Of a stretch of DNA of 64,000 bases, positions 1-7,442 are shown piece after piece. Under the pieces are notes generated by a model. It was not told the DNA's origin and searched no databases. It was given only the letters and a program-made list of their open reading frames with translations. Position 1 is the first letter of the stretch. The number at the start of each line of letters is the position of its first letter. Origin of the DNA: Paenibacillaceae bacterium (GTDB lineage Bacteria; Bacillota; Bacilli; Paenibacillales; Paenibacillaceae); the NCBI GenBank assembly GCA_900766135.1, contig CAAFUF010000009.1:1-64000 (forward strand), read 5' to 3'. The translations under genes and the position numbers were made by a program.

Positions 1-112
1 ACATGTGGTAACCAACCCACGGATAGCAGCGTGCCGACCGTCGCTCGCAGGTTTGCTCTCGCGCCACGTGCTCAGGCAGAAAGAACGAGGGCTTGACAAA
101 AACGTTCATAGC

Positions 113-293
113 AACGGAACCCAGAGACGTTATTCGCTCGGAAAAGGGCATGATCCGATTCTAACGGAACGAGGAGACCTTATTTGCGGCAAAAGCAGAG
201 AAAAGGCAGCAGAAATCGGCAAATAGGGTCGTTACGTTCCGTTACAGTGGGAAATGGCTGGGAAATGAACGAATAAGGGCTTTACGTTCCGTT
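113..293. repeat. Intergenic repeat with four GTTCCGTT/AACGGAAC octamers
   Basis: AACGGAAC occurs at 113-120 and 163-170, and its reverse complement GTTCCGTT at 236-243 and 286-293. CTTATTTGC and AATAAGG words lie between them. The surrounding 1-518 holds no convincing gene: the only long frame (5-226) has no ribosome binding site and no recognisable sequence, and I see nothing else up to the terminator at 519. The pattern resembles short intergenic repeats seen across Paenibacillaceae. That family assignment is from memory and is not tested. Confidence 0.45.
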
Positions 294-518
294 AGAACGA
301 TAGTTGGCAACAACGAGTGCGGCTTTGGACCTACGGTGCGTTGAAGCTTGTGGAGAGCATGCCGAAACCTGAGGAGTGCGATACTCGAACTAGCGGGGGG
401 CGACGTTGGAGTTAATGTCTTGAACGCCCCGCCGGCATCCAGAGACCCCCCTTTAGAGTTTATGAGCCCCCGCCGACCAACGCGAGAAGAAGCGAGGGGC
501 CCAAGATCATTCGTGTTA

Positions 519-576
519 AAAAGCCGGCCCGACAGCCCTCATCGCGATGAGCAGCTAGTTCGGCCGGCTTTATTTT
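519..576. terminator. Bidirectional intrinsic terminator
   Basis: The inverted repeat AAAGCCGGCC (from 520) and GGCCGGCTTT (to 571) is followed by TATTTTT on the plus strand. On the minus strand it is preceded by the end of the 583-933 gene and followed by TTTTT. It most likely ends that leftward gene. Confidence 0.75.
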
Positions 577-582
577 TACGAG

Positions 583-933
583 TTACACGCTTTCTTCCTC
601 GTACCATTGCTCCAATTGAGCCTGAAGGGCGCGAATTTCGGTGAGCAGCGAGATCAGGGGATAGTTCTCCTCGCGGATCGCGGAGAATGCGGACTCCAAT
701 CCGTTAATATAATCCAGGCCACTCGTGATCCGGAGCGATTCCTGCAGGAGATCGAGCTGGTCGCATTCGGCAATCGCGCGCGGCAGCGCCGGAACCTCTA
801 GGGCCGTCAGTTTATCGATTTCCTTGTTCAGCCGCAAATTCAAAGCGCTGAGCTGGTAAGCATAGTCGCGGGGCATTTCAACGAAGAGCAAATCCTGGCC
901 TTGCTGCAATATGACGTATCTCATTTGGGACAT
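583..933 (-). CDS. Conserved hypothetical protein, 116 aa
   Basis: A small soluble protein with no signal peptide or membrane segment. The sequence is Leu/Glu rich, with predicted helices in the C-terminal two thirds (DLLQESLRI, LLTEIRALQAQLEQWYEEE) that suggest a short coiled coil. The ATG at 933 is preceded by AAGGAGAA at good spacing. It is transcribed alone, ends at a strong terminator and is divergent from the SprT-like gene. I do not recognise a family and assign no function. Confidence 0.7.
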   Translation of the reverse strand: MSQMRYVILQQGQDLLFVEMPRDYAYQLSALNLRLNKEIDKLTALEVPALPRAIAECDQLDLLQESLRITSGLDYINGLESAFSAIREENYPLISLLTEIRALQAQLEQWYEEESV

Positions 934-964
934 GCTTGCGATTCTCCTTTTCTATCCATCCTAC

Positions 965-993
965 TTGACAGTGTAGCGTAAGAAGAAGTTAAA
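965..993 (+). promoter_or_regulatory. Possible promoter for the SprT-like gene
   Basis: A perfect TTGACA at 965-970 is followed about 18-19 bases later by TTAAAA/TAAAAT. The spacing is slightly long. It lies in the divergent gap between the two genes. Confidence 0.4.
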
Positions 994-1053
994 ATTCAAG
1001 TAATGAATCAAGCGGATTTCTTGCGCTTACGACAACAGGAAGGGGAGAGGACG

Positions 1054-1524
1054 ATGACCGACGAGCAGTTGCAAGCCTGGATCGAGCAAATCTCGCTGCG
1101 TTCCTTCGGCGTGCCTTTCCGGCACCAAGCCCGTTTTAACAGCCGGTTAAGAACTACCGGGGGGCGTTATTTTATGAAAACCCACCATATCGAAATCAAT
1201 CCCGCCCAGCTCACCGCCTATGGGGAAGAGGAGGTAGAGCGAATTATCAAACACGAATTGTGCCACTACCATCTGCACCTGGCGGGACGAGGGTATCAGC
1301 ATCGCGACGCGGAATTCAAAGCCTTGCTCCAAAAAGTTGGCGGGAGCCGTTACTGCCACGCTTTGCCCGGAAGCAAGCAGCGCAAACCCCTGCCGCACCG
1401 CTACAAGCTGGTCTGTGCCGATTGCGGGATGGAGTATCTGCGGAAACGCCGCGTCGACCCGAGCCGCTACCGCTGCGGCAAATGTGCCGGGATCCTGCGC
1501 CTTTATGCATTATCCGGCAACTAA
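1054..1524 (+). CDS. SprT-like zinc metalloprotein
   Basis: SprT family protein, a metalloprotease-like fold. The Bacillus YdcK-type members have no firmly established substrate. The zinc motif HELCH is at residues 67-71 (ligands His67 and His71, catalytic Glu68). A C-terminal zinc ribbon is formed by Cys121, Cys124, Cys141 and Cys144, the usual SprT-like layout. The start at 1054 is chosen because AGGGGAGAGG lies just upstream and the resulting 156 aa is the family's usual length. An in-frame ATG at 1003 has no ribosome binding site. The ATG-proximal gene to the left is divergent. Confidence 0.85.
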   Translation: MTDEQLQAWIEQISLRSFGVPFRHQARFNSRLRTTGGRYFMKTHHIEINPAQLTAYGEEEVERIIKHELCHYHLHLAGRGYQHRDAEFKALLQKVGGSRYCHALPGSKQRKPLPHRYKLVCADCGMEYLRKRRVDPSRYRCGKCAGILRLYALSGN

Positions 1525-1569
1525 GGATGTGTTATACTTAAATCAAACGACGTAAGGAGTGAATTGAAT

Positions 1570-1863
1570 ATGGCCCAATCCCAAGCCAAAAAACAGCGGC
1601 AAAAACTCATCCGGGAAGGAAAACGCAGCCCCGAGCTTAGCCGCAGCCCGTTTGCGTTCCAAGATCTGCGAACCCGAAAGACGAAAACGAAGCACGATCA
1701 TCTGAATCGGCAAAAATATAAGAACCACGCTTCCCTTTACGGAGACGATGGTTCTTTTTATTTTAATCCTCGGTTTCGCTGCTCTTCGCTACGGTCAAAA
1801 AGATCTCGTATTGCTTGCTTTCCTCGGATGTTTTGGTCTGGTGTTTTTTTAGAAATGCCGTGA
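1570..1863 (+). CDS. YqkK-like small basic protein with uncertain C-terminus
   Basis: A short Lys/Arg-rich protein starting MAQSQAKKQRQKLIREG. It resembles the YqkK-type small proteins of Bacilli (family role unknown to me). AAGGAGT precedes the ATG at 1570; a TTG at 1564 is possible. The family-like part ends near GDDGSFYF (about residues 58-65). The frame then runs on about 30 residues, through a terminator hairpin and 101 bases into the convergent regulator gene. That tail is Arg/Ser/Cys rich and looks like antisense read-through. Either the stop codon was lost or the tail is real but rarely transcribed. Confidence 0.6.
   Translation: MAQSQAKKQRQKLIREGKRSPELSRSPFAFQDLRTRKTKTKHDHLNRQKYKNHASLYGDDGSFYFNPRFRCSSLRSKRSRIACFPRMFWSGVFLEMP
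1720..1759. terminator. Bidirectional terminator between convergent genes
   Basis: AAGAACCA (1720-1727) pairs with TGGTTCTT (1749-1756), followed by TTTTTATTTT. It sits immediately past the stop of the leftward regulator gene. It is also inside the coding frame of the rightward YqkK-like gene. Confidence 0.65.
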
Positions 1864-2320
1864 TCCACTCCTGAAATTCCTCCACCTCCTGCGGGGTCAG
1901 ATACACGTGATCACTGCTCAATTGCCCGGAAGACGTATGGGAGCGGGAAGATTTCAAAAATCGCTTTTTGCTTTCGTCGTATAAATTGCTCAGCAGCTTT
2001 TCGGTTTCCGTTAAGGCAACTTGCTTGAGCGAATCGTCAAAATAACTCTTTTTGATATGGATGGCACCCTCGTAAGGCTCATAATATTTCGCGGTAATGC
2101 CGTTGATCACCTTGGTGTCCACGAGCTGCAGGAGACCGATGCGCTCCAGCTTCTTGGCATGATAATAGACCTTGGCAGGGACCTCCCCCATCGTGTCCGC
2201 CACTTCCTTCATCGTCGCCGGACGATTCAATTGCTTGAACGTGTCCAGGATTTGAAGGCGATACGGGTCGGAATAGATCCGAATGTCCTCCAGCGTTTTT
2301 AATTCCTTCGCGTCGTTCAC
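1763..2320 (-). CDS. ArsR-like winged-helix transcriptional regulator
   Basis: A 185-aa DNA-binding protein. The N-terminal winged helix (about residues 10-80) has the ArsR/HTH_20 pattern: SDPYRLQILDTFKQLNRPAT, then MKEVADTMGE and the recognition helix region VYYHAKKLERIGLL. The C-terminal half is helical and unassigned, and may be the sensing or dimer part. The start is GTG at 2320 with AGGGGG upstream. It lies 90 bases downstream of an MFS exporter read the same way but has its own promoter, with a palindrome GACGGT-TG-ACCGTC just past the -10. Autoregulation and control of the exporter are inferred. Confidence 0.8.
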   Translation of the reverse strand: MNDAKELKTLEDIRIYSDPYRLQILDTFKQLNRPATMKEVADTMGEVPAKVYYHAKKLERIGLLQLVDTKVINGITAKYYEPYEGAIHIKKSYFDDSLKQVALTETEKLLSNLYDESKKRFLKSSRSHTSSGQLSSDHVYLTPQEVEEFQEWITAFLKKHQTKTSEESKQYEIFLTVAKSSETED

Positions 2321-2345
2321 CCTGCAAGCCCCCTACCGAACATAA

Positions 2346-2397
2346 GACGGTTGACCGTCATTTCTTTTAGTATAGCTCGGGCCCTGAAAATGCGCAA
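2346..2397 (-). promoter_or_regulatory. Promoter and palindromic operator of the ArsR-like gene
   Basis: Reading leftward, TTGCGC (2392-2397), a 17-base spacer and TATACT (2369-2374) form a promoter. The palindrome GACGGTTGACCGTC at 2346-2359 lies about 10 bases past the -10, where a bound repressor would block initiation. Confidence 0.55.
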
Positions 2398-2410
2398 AAC
2401 ATGATAGGTT

Positions 2411-3679
2411 TCAAATCTCCATGAATCTTCGGTGTCTCAGCAGTAAAATAACAGGAATCAACAGGAAAATACCAAAGCTCACATATAGCAGTTGGACGGG
2501 CACCCATTCGCCCATGACTCCGGCCAGGGCACTCCCCGCCGGTATGGCGCAGGTACACACCATTCCGTATAATGCACCGACACGGCCAAGCAGTTCCTTC
2601 GGTACGGTTTCCATAAAGTAGGTGGTGGAGGGCGTACTGCATAACGAAACGGAGAGGCCCATGCCGAAGCTGAATAACGTGGCCATGGCGAGCGGTTGAA
2701 ACGGGACGACGGCAGGTAAATACATCAGCGCATAATTCGCTCCAAGCAGCAGGTAACCGGTCAAGATGAGCCGGCTTTTTTTATGGGCAGCCCCTCTTTT
2801 ACCGATCCATAACCCGCTGACAATCGTGCCGCAGATTAAACCAATCCCCATTAAGCTTAAGCCGGCGGGGCCCGAATCCAGGATTTCATCGACATAGACG
2901 GCATTCAGCACGTTAAACGGCGATAAGCAGAAGTTAACAAAAGCGGCAGCAAGGACGATCGTAATGAGCAGTTGATTGGATTTGAGATACTGCAATCCTT
3001 CCTTCAGTTCATGGATGAGGGAGGGGTTGCCTGGTTTACTGTTGTGAGGTTCAGGCGAAGTCTGACGGGCCACCCGGATCAACAGGATGAAAGCCGCGGC
3101 CATGGTGAAGGTCAATCCGTCAATCAAAATGGCCGTGGAAATGCCAAAGCTCGCGATGATGCCGCCGACGGCCGCCATGCCCGCTAATTCAGCCGCCCGC
3201 GAAGCGGAGGTGCTGAAGGAATTGCCGCTGAGCAGTTTTTCCTTGGGCAGCAACTGGGGAACCAGGGCCAGCTCGGCAGGAGAAGCGAAGCATTCCAGCG
3301 TTGAGGTTAGCAGCGTCAGCACATAAAGATGCCAGGGAACAAGCCAACCTTGCCAATAGAGGAATGCCGTGAAGCAAACGATCAGGCCGCGCCCCAGATA
3401 AGTCATTGCCACGACCTTTCGTTTGGACCAGCGGTCTACCAGCGTGCCCGCAAGAAAACTGAAAGCGATATTCGGGATGAAATTCAGCGCGAACAAGGTT
3501 CCCATCATCAGTTTGGAGCCGGTCAGCATGTATACCATCCAACTGTAAGCGATGGAATCGACCGAATCGCCGAAACGGGAAATGACGCGGGCAAGTAGAA
3601 GGTACATGAACGACTGGTAGACAGCCAGTTCTCTGAACCCGTTAAACGGTTTGCTTTTGACCCGAACTTCCTCACTCAT
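2411..3679 (-). CDS. MFS efflux transporter (MFS_3 / MefA-like)
   Basis: A 422-aa membrane protein of the major facilitator superfamily with about 12 hydrophobic segments. The loop GTLVDRWSKRKVV between segments 2 and 3 is the MFS motif A. The family includes macrolide and small-molecule exporters, so proton-driven efflux is likely but the substrate is unknown. An in-frame ATG at 3691 touches AAAGG. I prefer the ATG at 3679, which has AAAGGATGG at normal distance. A strong palindrome lies upstream, and a winged-helix regulator follows 90 bases downstream. Confidence 0.8.
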   Translation of the reverse strand: MSEEVRVKSKPFNGFRELAVYQSFMYLLLARVISRFGDSVDSIAYSWMVYMLTGSKLMMGTLFALNFIPNIAFSFLAGTLVDRWSKRKVVAMTYLGRGLIVCFTAFLYWQGWLVPWHLYVLTLLTSTLECFASPAELALVPQLLPKEKLLSGNSFSTSASRAAELAGMAAVGGIIASFGISTAILIDGLTFTMAAAFILLIRVARQTSPEPHNSKPGNPSLIHELKEGLQYLKSNQLLITIVLAAAFVNFCLSPFNVLNAVYVDEILDSGPAGLSLMGIGLICGTIVSGLWIGKRGAAHKKSRLILTGYLLLGANYALMYLPAVVPFQPLAMATLFSFGMGLSVSLCSTPSTTYFMETVPKELLGRVGALYGMVCTCAIPAGSALAGVMGEWVPVQLLYVSFGIFLLIPVILLLRHRRFMEI

Positions 3680-3707
3680 TAGCGCATCCATCCTTTAAAA
3701 TAATCAT

Positions 3708-3728
3708 ACGTTAAAAATTATTTAACGT
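3708..3728 (-). promoter_or_regulatory. Palindromic operator candidate upstream of the MFS gene
   Basis: ACGTTAAA (3708-3715), a 5-base AT spacer and TTTAACGT (3721-3728) form a perfect 8-bp inverted repeat 29 bases before the MFS start. It differs from the palindrome at the regulator's own promoter. Confidence 0.5.
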
Positions 3729-3866
3729 TATGTTTATTTTATTGGTTTTTTGAAGGAATGCAACCCTTTTTTTGCAAAGCCTGTCCAAGTGCATTCATCC
3801 GGGCAACTCACCTTGTACCAGAACGGATTGGGGAATGAAGGAAGGGCTTCGAAAGCGCTTTGAATC

Positions 3867-3895
3867 TTGACTTTGCCGCGGAAGCGTGATAAATT
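3867..3895 (+). promoter_or_regulatory. Promoter of the tRNA-Asn/tRNA-Ser pair
   Basis: TTGACT (3867-3872), a 17-base spacer and TAAATT (3890-3895) lie 27 bases before the tRNA-Asn. Confidence 0.6.
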
Positions 3896-3921
3896 AATTG
3901 ATGTTCTCAGTTTTTTGTCGT

Positions 3922-3997
3922 TCCCCGATAGCTCAGTCGGTAGAGCACTCGACTGTTAATCGAGTTGTCACAGGTTCGAGTCCTGTTCGGGGAGCCA
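3922..3997 (+). tRNA. tRNA-Asn (anticodon GTT)
   Basis: 76 bases with acceptor stem TCCCCGA/TCGGGGA, D-loop, anticodon loop CTGTTAA (anticodon GTT at about 3955-3957), T-loop GGTTCGAGTCC and an encoded CCA at 3995-3997. Confidence 0.95.
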
Positions 3998-4007
3998 TTT
4001 CATTCTT

Positions 4008-4096
4008 GGAGAGATACCCAAGTGGCTATAAGGGGACCCTCTGCTAAGGGGTTAGACTGCGTAAGCGGTGCGAGGGTTCGAATCCCTCTCTCTCCG
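4008..4096 (+). tRNA. tRNA-Ser (anticodon GCT)
   Basis: A class II tRNA with acceptor GGAGAGA/TCTCTCC, a long variable arm and anticodon GCT at 4043-4045. The 3' CCA is not encoded: G4096 is followed by TTCC. It is 10 bases downstream of tRNA-Asn and shares its transcript. Confidence 0.95.
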
Positions 4097-4121
4097 TTCC
4101 AATTTTATTACAATCCATAAG

Positions 4122-4143
4122 CCCCCGGAATCCGGGGGTTTTT
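4122..4143 (+). terminator. Terminator after tRNA-Ser
   Basis: CCCCCGG...CCGGGGG (4122-4138) is followed by TTTTT. It ends the Asn-Ser transcript before the separate promoter of tRNA-Glu. Confidence 0.85.
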
Positions 4144-4181
4144 CATTTGATTCTCCAACTTTTGGTGTTGCAAAAAATAGC

Positions 4182-4210
4182 TTGCAAGCCACATCGCTTT
4201 TTGCTATACT
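4182..4210 (+). promoter_or_regulatory. Promoter of tRNA-Glu/tRNA-Leu
   Basis: TTGCAA (4182-4187), exactly 17 bases and TATACT (4205-4210) lie 38 bases before tRNA-Glu. Confidence 0.75.
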
Positions 4211-4247
4211 CAATTTTGTCGCCGCTTCAAGGCGATAGTTATGATGC

Positions 4248-4322
4248 GGCCCGTTGGTCAAGGGGTTAAGACACCTCCCTTTCACGGAGGTAACAGGGGT
4301 TCGAATCCCCTACGGGTCACCA
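4248..4322 (+). tRNA. tRNA-Glu (anticodon TTC)
   Basis: 75 bases with acceptor GGCCCGT/ACGGGTC (one G-U pair), anticodon TTC at 4281-4283 within CTTTCAC, T-loop GGTTCGAATCC and encoded CCA. Confidence 0.95.
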
Positions 4323-4352
4323 TTTTCTTTAACTGTTTCAGAAACTTCATAT

Positions 4353-4435
4353 GCGGTAGTGGTGGAATGGCAGACACGCTATCTTGAGGGGGTAGTGGGC
4401 GTACGCCCGTGGAGGTTCGAGTCCTCTCTACCGCA
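4353..4435 (+). tRNA. tRNA-Leu (anticodon GAG), copy 1
   Basis: A class II tRNA with acceptor GCGGTAG/CTACCGC and anticodon GAG at 4386-4388. The variable arm is GTGGGCGTACGCCCGT, and there is no encoded CCA. A near-identical copy lies at 7875-7957. Confidence 0.95.
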
Positions 4436-4444
4436 TCCCAGAAA

Positions 4445-4477
4445 GAAAGAACCTTGCGTTTAGCAAGGTTCTTTCTT
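4445..4477 (+). terminator. Terminator after tRNA-Leu copy 1
   Basis: A 13-bp perfect stem, GAAAGAACCTTGC/GCAAGGTTCTTTC, with a 5-base loop and a short T tail. It lies between the tRNA transcript and the convergent HAD gene and may serve both. Confidence 0.7.
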
Positions 4478-4502
4478 CATACCTGCAGCTATGCATCAGG
4501 GG

Positions 4503-5354
4503 TTAGATTTCAAGCAAAGAGCGAATGGCATAAGCGACTCCGTGATCGTTATTGGTTTTTGTGGTCACCGTGGCGAGCCGCTTGATTTCGTCTACGGCAT
4601 TGCCCATCGCGATTTTGGTTCCGGCGACTTCGAACATCGAGACGTCATTGTAGCTGTCTCCGATGACGACAGTATTGGACATCTCCACCCCCAAATGGCC
4701 GGCAAGAAACTGCAAGGCGTTTCCTTTATCGGTTTCCTTCGCGATCACCTCGACGATATGATTGGCGGAGGAAGTGGTGTGCACTTGCGGCTGGTCGTTG
4801 AAATGCTGCGTGATTTCGTTCAGCTTATCCTCATTGAAGGTGTATATCAAGAGCTTATATACGGGACGGCCTTGTTCCAGAAGTTGCAACGGTTGATCGA
4901 TTCCCCGAAAGCCGAATTGGACGAACTGGATCTTTGCGCTCTCCCACAGCTGGTCCCGATCGACGGCCGGATTCGCGCTGACCAGGATATCCATTTCAGC
5001 CAGCAGCTTCTGCTCGCCGTTAGAAGGGGAATAAATGGCTTCCGGACAAAAGATTTCAAAATAGACGTTATGTTTCAATAGATAACGAACGGCCTCTGCG
5101 GCAGCGCCCGGGTCAATTGGCGTTTCGCGAAGGAGGTTTCCTTCCCGGTCGAACACTTCTGCTCCATTGGATGCGATAATCGGGATGGACAGCCCTCCGG
5201 TTAAATGTCTGGCGTCAAAACTTGCTCTCCCGGTGCAGAGCGTTACGGCATGACCTTTGCTGACGGCATGCGATATGGCGTCCAAGCCTTGGGGACTCGG
5301 GCGGCTGTCCGAGGTAAGCAGCGTTCCGTCCAAATCTACGGCGATCAGTTTCAT
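4503..5354 (-). CDS. HAD superfamily phosphatase, Cof type
   Basis: A 283-aa haloacid-dehalogenase-type hydrolase of the Cof/YkrA-like subgroup, usually acting on small sugar or cofactor phosphates. Motif I is DLDGTLL, with catalytic Asp7 and Asp9. The cap domain occupies the middle, a Lys (KG after ETD) gives motif III, and GDSYNDVSMF near residues 232-241 is motif IV. Full length. The ATG at 5354 has AGGAGG upstream. It stands alone, convergent with the tRNA cluster. The substrate cannot be read from the sequence. Confidence 0.85.
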   Translation of the reverse strand: MKLIAVDLDGTLLTSDSRPSPQGLDAISHAVSKGHAVTLCTGRASFDARHLTGGLSIPIIASNGAEVFDREGNLLRETPIDPGAAAEAVRYLLKHNVYFEIFCPEAIYSPSNGEQKLLAEMDILVSANPAVDRDQLWESAKIQFVQFGFRGIDQPLQLLEQGRPVYKLLIYTFNEDKLNEITQHFNDQPQVHTTSSANHIVEVIAKETDKGNALQFLAGHLGVEMSNTVVIGDSYNDVSMFEVAGTKIAMGNAVDEIKRLATVTTKTNNDHGVAYAIRSLLEI

Positions 5355-5448
5355 TGATAGTTTCCTCCTAGCCCATCGTTTGGTGGGTGTTGTCTTTTTT
5401 TAGAGTATAGATTATGAAATGCATTTCAGGTCAAGGAGAGATCGAAAC

Positions 5449-5769
5449 GTGGCAACCCAGCTTTGGATTATTATTTTGATTGGAGCAGGAACTTATTTAT
5501 TGCGGGCGGGTTCCCTGGTTTTAGGGAGCCGGATCCGATGGTCCGAATCGACGAAGGAATGGTTGTCCTATGTGTCTCCTGCCGTGCTCGGCGCGCTGAT
5601 TGGCCCGCTGGTGCTGCTCAAGGACGGGAAGTGGATCCCGCTTACGGATAATTCGATGCTGTTTGCCGCCATTCCAACGATAATCATCGCCTGGTGGTCG
5701 CGCCGGCTTCTGTTAACGGTAGCTGCCGGCGTGTTGTTTTATGCCGGCTTCCATGCTTGGATAGGGTGA
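5449..5769 (+). CDS. azlD: AzlD-family branched-chain amino acid exporter subunit
   Basis: A 106-aa hydrophobic protein with four predicted membrane segments. The GTYLLRAGSLVLG start and the SPAVLGALIGPLVL segment are typical of AzlD, the small partner of AzlC in branched-chain amino acid (and analogue) export. The GTG at 5449 is chosen because AAGGAGAG lies 10 bases upstream; an in-frame ATG at 5419 lacks a site. It precedes azlC, the reverse of the usual azlC-azlD order, and the two are co-transcribed. Confidence 0.85.
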   Translation: MATQLWIIILIGAGTYLLRAGSLVLGSRIRWSESTKEWLSYVSPAVLGALIGPLVLLKDGKWIPLTDNSMLFAAIPTIIIAWWSRRLLLTVAAGVLFYAGFHAWIG

Positions 5770-5809
5770 GTTGGAAGAAAAAGCGAAAATAGAGGAGAGA
5801 GAGGCACTC

Positions 5810-6559
5810 ATGAACCCGATGAATCGGTTGAATCGAAGAGAAGAGATCCAGATGGCGCTGCGGGATGCATTCCCGATCATGCTCGCTTATTTTCCTTTGT
5901 CCATGACCTATGGCGTGCTTGCTGCGGCGGGAGGGCTGAATGAAGGTATCGCCGTGTTCAGCTCGGTATGGATCTTCTCCGGTGGAGCCCAGTTCATGCT
6001 GCTTGGCATGTTGGCTTCCTCCGCGGCTCCCGTTACGATCGTAACGACCTTGTTGCTGTTAAGCATACGTCATGTCCTGTATGGTGCGACGATGGGGCCT
6101 TATTTGGCGGATTGGCGGGAGTCCCGGAAGTGGTTGGCGGCGATGGGCTTAACGGACGAGGGTTTTGCGGTGACTTCGAGCCGGGCAGCGCAAGGGGAGC
6201 CAATGCTTCCTACTTATTATCTATCTTTCGCGATGGCGATTTATGGATCCTGGGTTGCGGGGACAGCTGCAGGCACGGGACTCGGCAGCTTTGTCACCGC
6301 GGAGTTGGCCGAAGTCTTAACTTTTGCGTTGCCGGCGCTCTTCATTGCGCTGCTGGCCGGAGGCGAACGTACGTTGCCGTTTATGGCTGCCGCAATTTGC
6401 GGGGCCGGGCTCGCTACTTTGGCAGGTATGCTCCAGTTAGGTGGGGTCGGCCTCATCGCCGGCGGCTTGGCAGGCGCTACAGTAGGGCAGCAGATCAGCC
6501 GGATGAGATTGGCACGTACAAAATCCGCCCGGACCAACACCGAAAAATCCATCCGTTAG
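5810..6559 (+). CDS. azlC: AzlC-family branched-chain amino acid permease
   Basis: A 249-aa inner membrane protein with about seven hydrophobic segments. FPIMLAYFPLSMTYGVLA and FSGGAQFMLLGML are AzlC signatures, and a later SIRHVLYGATMGPYL segment is also conserved. It forms the large exporter subunit with AzlD. The ATG at 5810 has GAGGAGA upstream. A TTG at 5771, directly after azlD, would add 13 charged residues that the family lacks. The 40-base gap fits translational coupling in one operon. Confidence 0.85.
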   Translation: MNPMNRLNRREEIQMALRDAFPIMLAYFPLSMTYGVLAAAGGLNEGIAVFSSVWIFSGGAQFMLLGMLASSAAPVTIVTTLLLLSIRHVLYGATMGPYLADWRESRKWLAAMGLTDEGFAVTSSRAAQGEPMLPTYYLSFAMAIYGSWVAGTAAGTGLGSFVTAELAEVLTFALPALFIALLAGGERTLPFMAAAICGAGLATLAGMLQLGGVGLIAGGLAGATVGQQISRMRLARTKSARTNTEKSIR

Positions 6560-6573
6560 CAGAGCCTATAATC

Positions 6574-7206
6574 TTATTCCGGCTGGGGCGGCAGATCCAG
6601 GATTGAGGAATACTTGGGATACAATGCCCGAATGCAATCGGGGCAAATGTCGTGGGTGAATTCGGCGTGGGTATGTTTGATCAGGTAGGCTTCAATCGTG
6701 CTCCACATCTCGTTTTCGTCCTTGATTTTCTTGCATACGGCGCAAATCGGCAAGAGCCCCCGGAGCGTTCGAATATGTTCCAATGCATGCTGCATTTGCA
6801 TTTCCTGTCGTTTTAGCCGGGTGATGTCGGTGCACGTAATCACGATGCCTTGGGGAGGGGGGGATGGCTCTTCGCAATAAGGGGTGAATTCGGCGAGAAA
6901 CCATGAGTCATCTTCGGTGGTTGGGGCCTTGAATTCGACTGCGAATATCTTGGCGTCTCCGTTCAGGATTCGCGTGAATTGCTCCAGCAACTGGCAGAAG
7001 TTAAAATAAGTAAGGTGATGCGGCCCATGCTTGAAGTACTGGAGGAGATTAAATCCGGGTTGAGCCCATCCAGGATCAACGCCGAAAAAAACGGCTCGGT
7101 TTACCCAGGTCCGGTTGACGGAGACGATCGTTCCGTTAGGATCCAGGATGGCCACGCTCTGATTTAACGAATGATAGGGTTCTTTCCAACGGGGGGTCTC
7201 GTTCAC
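6574..7206 (-). CDS. PAS-domain protein with C-terminal two-Cys-pair zinc-ribbon-like motif
   Basis: 210 aa. A PAS domain spans about residues 10-135 (SVAILDPNGTIVSVNRTW at the start, IVITCTDITRLKRQE at the end). The C-terminal tail holds LPICAVCKKIKDENEMW (Cys155, Cys158) and HDICPDC (Cys188, Cys191). This tail is known at the C-terminus of many PAS sensor proteins and probably binds metal. There is no kinase, GGDEF or HTH output domain, so it must act through a partner. The GTG at 7206 is preceded by AGGAGCG. It stands alone, convergent with azlC. Confidence 0.75.
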   Translation of the reverse strand: MNETPRWKEPYHSLNQSVAILDPNGTIVSVNRTWVNRAVFFGVDPGWAQPGFNLLQYFKHGPHHLTYFNFCQLLEQFTRILNGDAKIFAVEFKAPTTEDDSWFLAEFTPYCEEPSPPPQGIVITCTDITRLKRQEMQMQHALEHIRTLRGLLPICAVCKKIKDENEMWSTIEAYLIKHTHAEFTHDICPDCIRALYPKYSSILDLPPQPE

Positions 7207-7284
7207 GGCGGGTGCGCTCCTGTCATGAAATAAGGGCAGTCTTCCGACCTATTAAGTACTTTCCGGCCCTGTGTTAAGATATAG

Positions 7285-7410
7285 GCGTATGTTTCCCTCA
7301 ATCAATGCCCTTTCTTTAAACGAAAATACGCATGGAAAAGAATCGCAGTATTTCACTCTATTATATACGCATATGCGTTACTCCACAACGGTAAAATTAC
7401 TTAAATGCGT
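7285..7410 (+). promoter_or_regulatory. Cluster of ACGCAT/ATGCGT operator-like words
   Basis: Before the XRE gene there are GCGTAT (7285-7290), TACGCAT (7327-7333), a perfect 12-bp palindrome ACGCATATGCGT (7367-7378) and ATGCGT (7405-7410). This is a plausible multi-site operator. The rest of the 7207-7442 gap shows nothing else. Confidence 0.4.
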
Positions 7411-7442
7411 CATTAAAGTTTTTTAGGAAGGTTGGAGAGAAG

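Noticed and set aside
5..226. A 73-residue frame at the window start
   Set aside because: No ribosome site, no family pattern, and it runs through the AACGGAAC repeat.
1003..1053. Upstream start for the SprT-like gene
   Set aside because: No ribosome site, and it would extend the protein past the usual family length.
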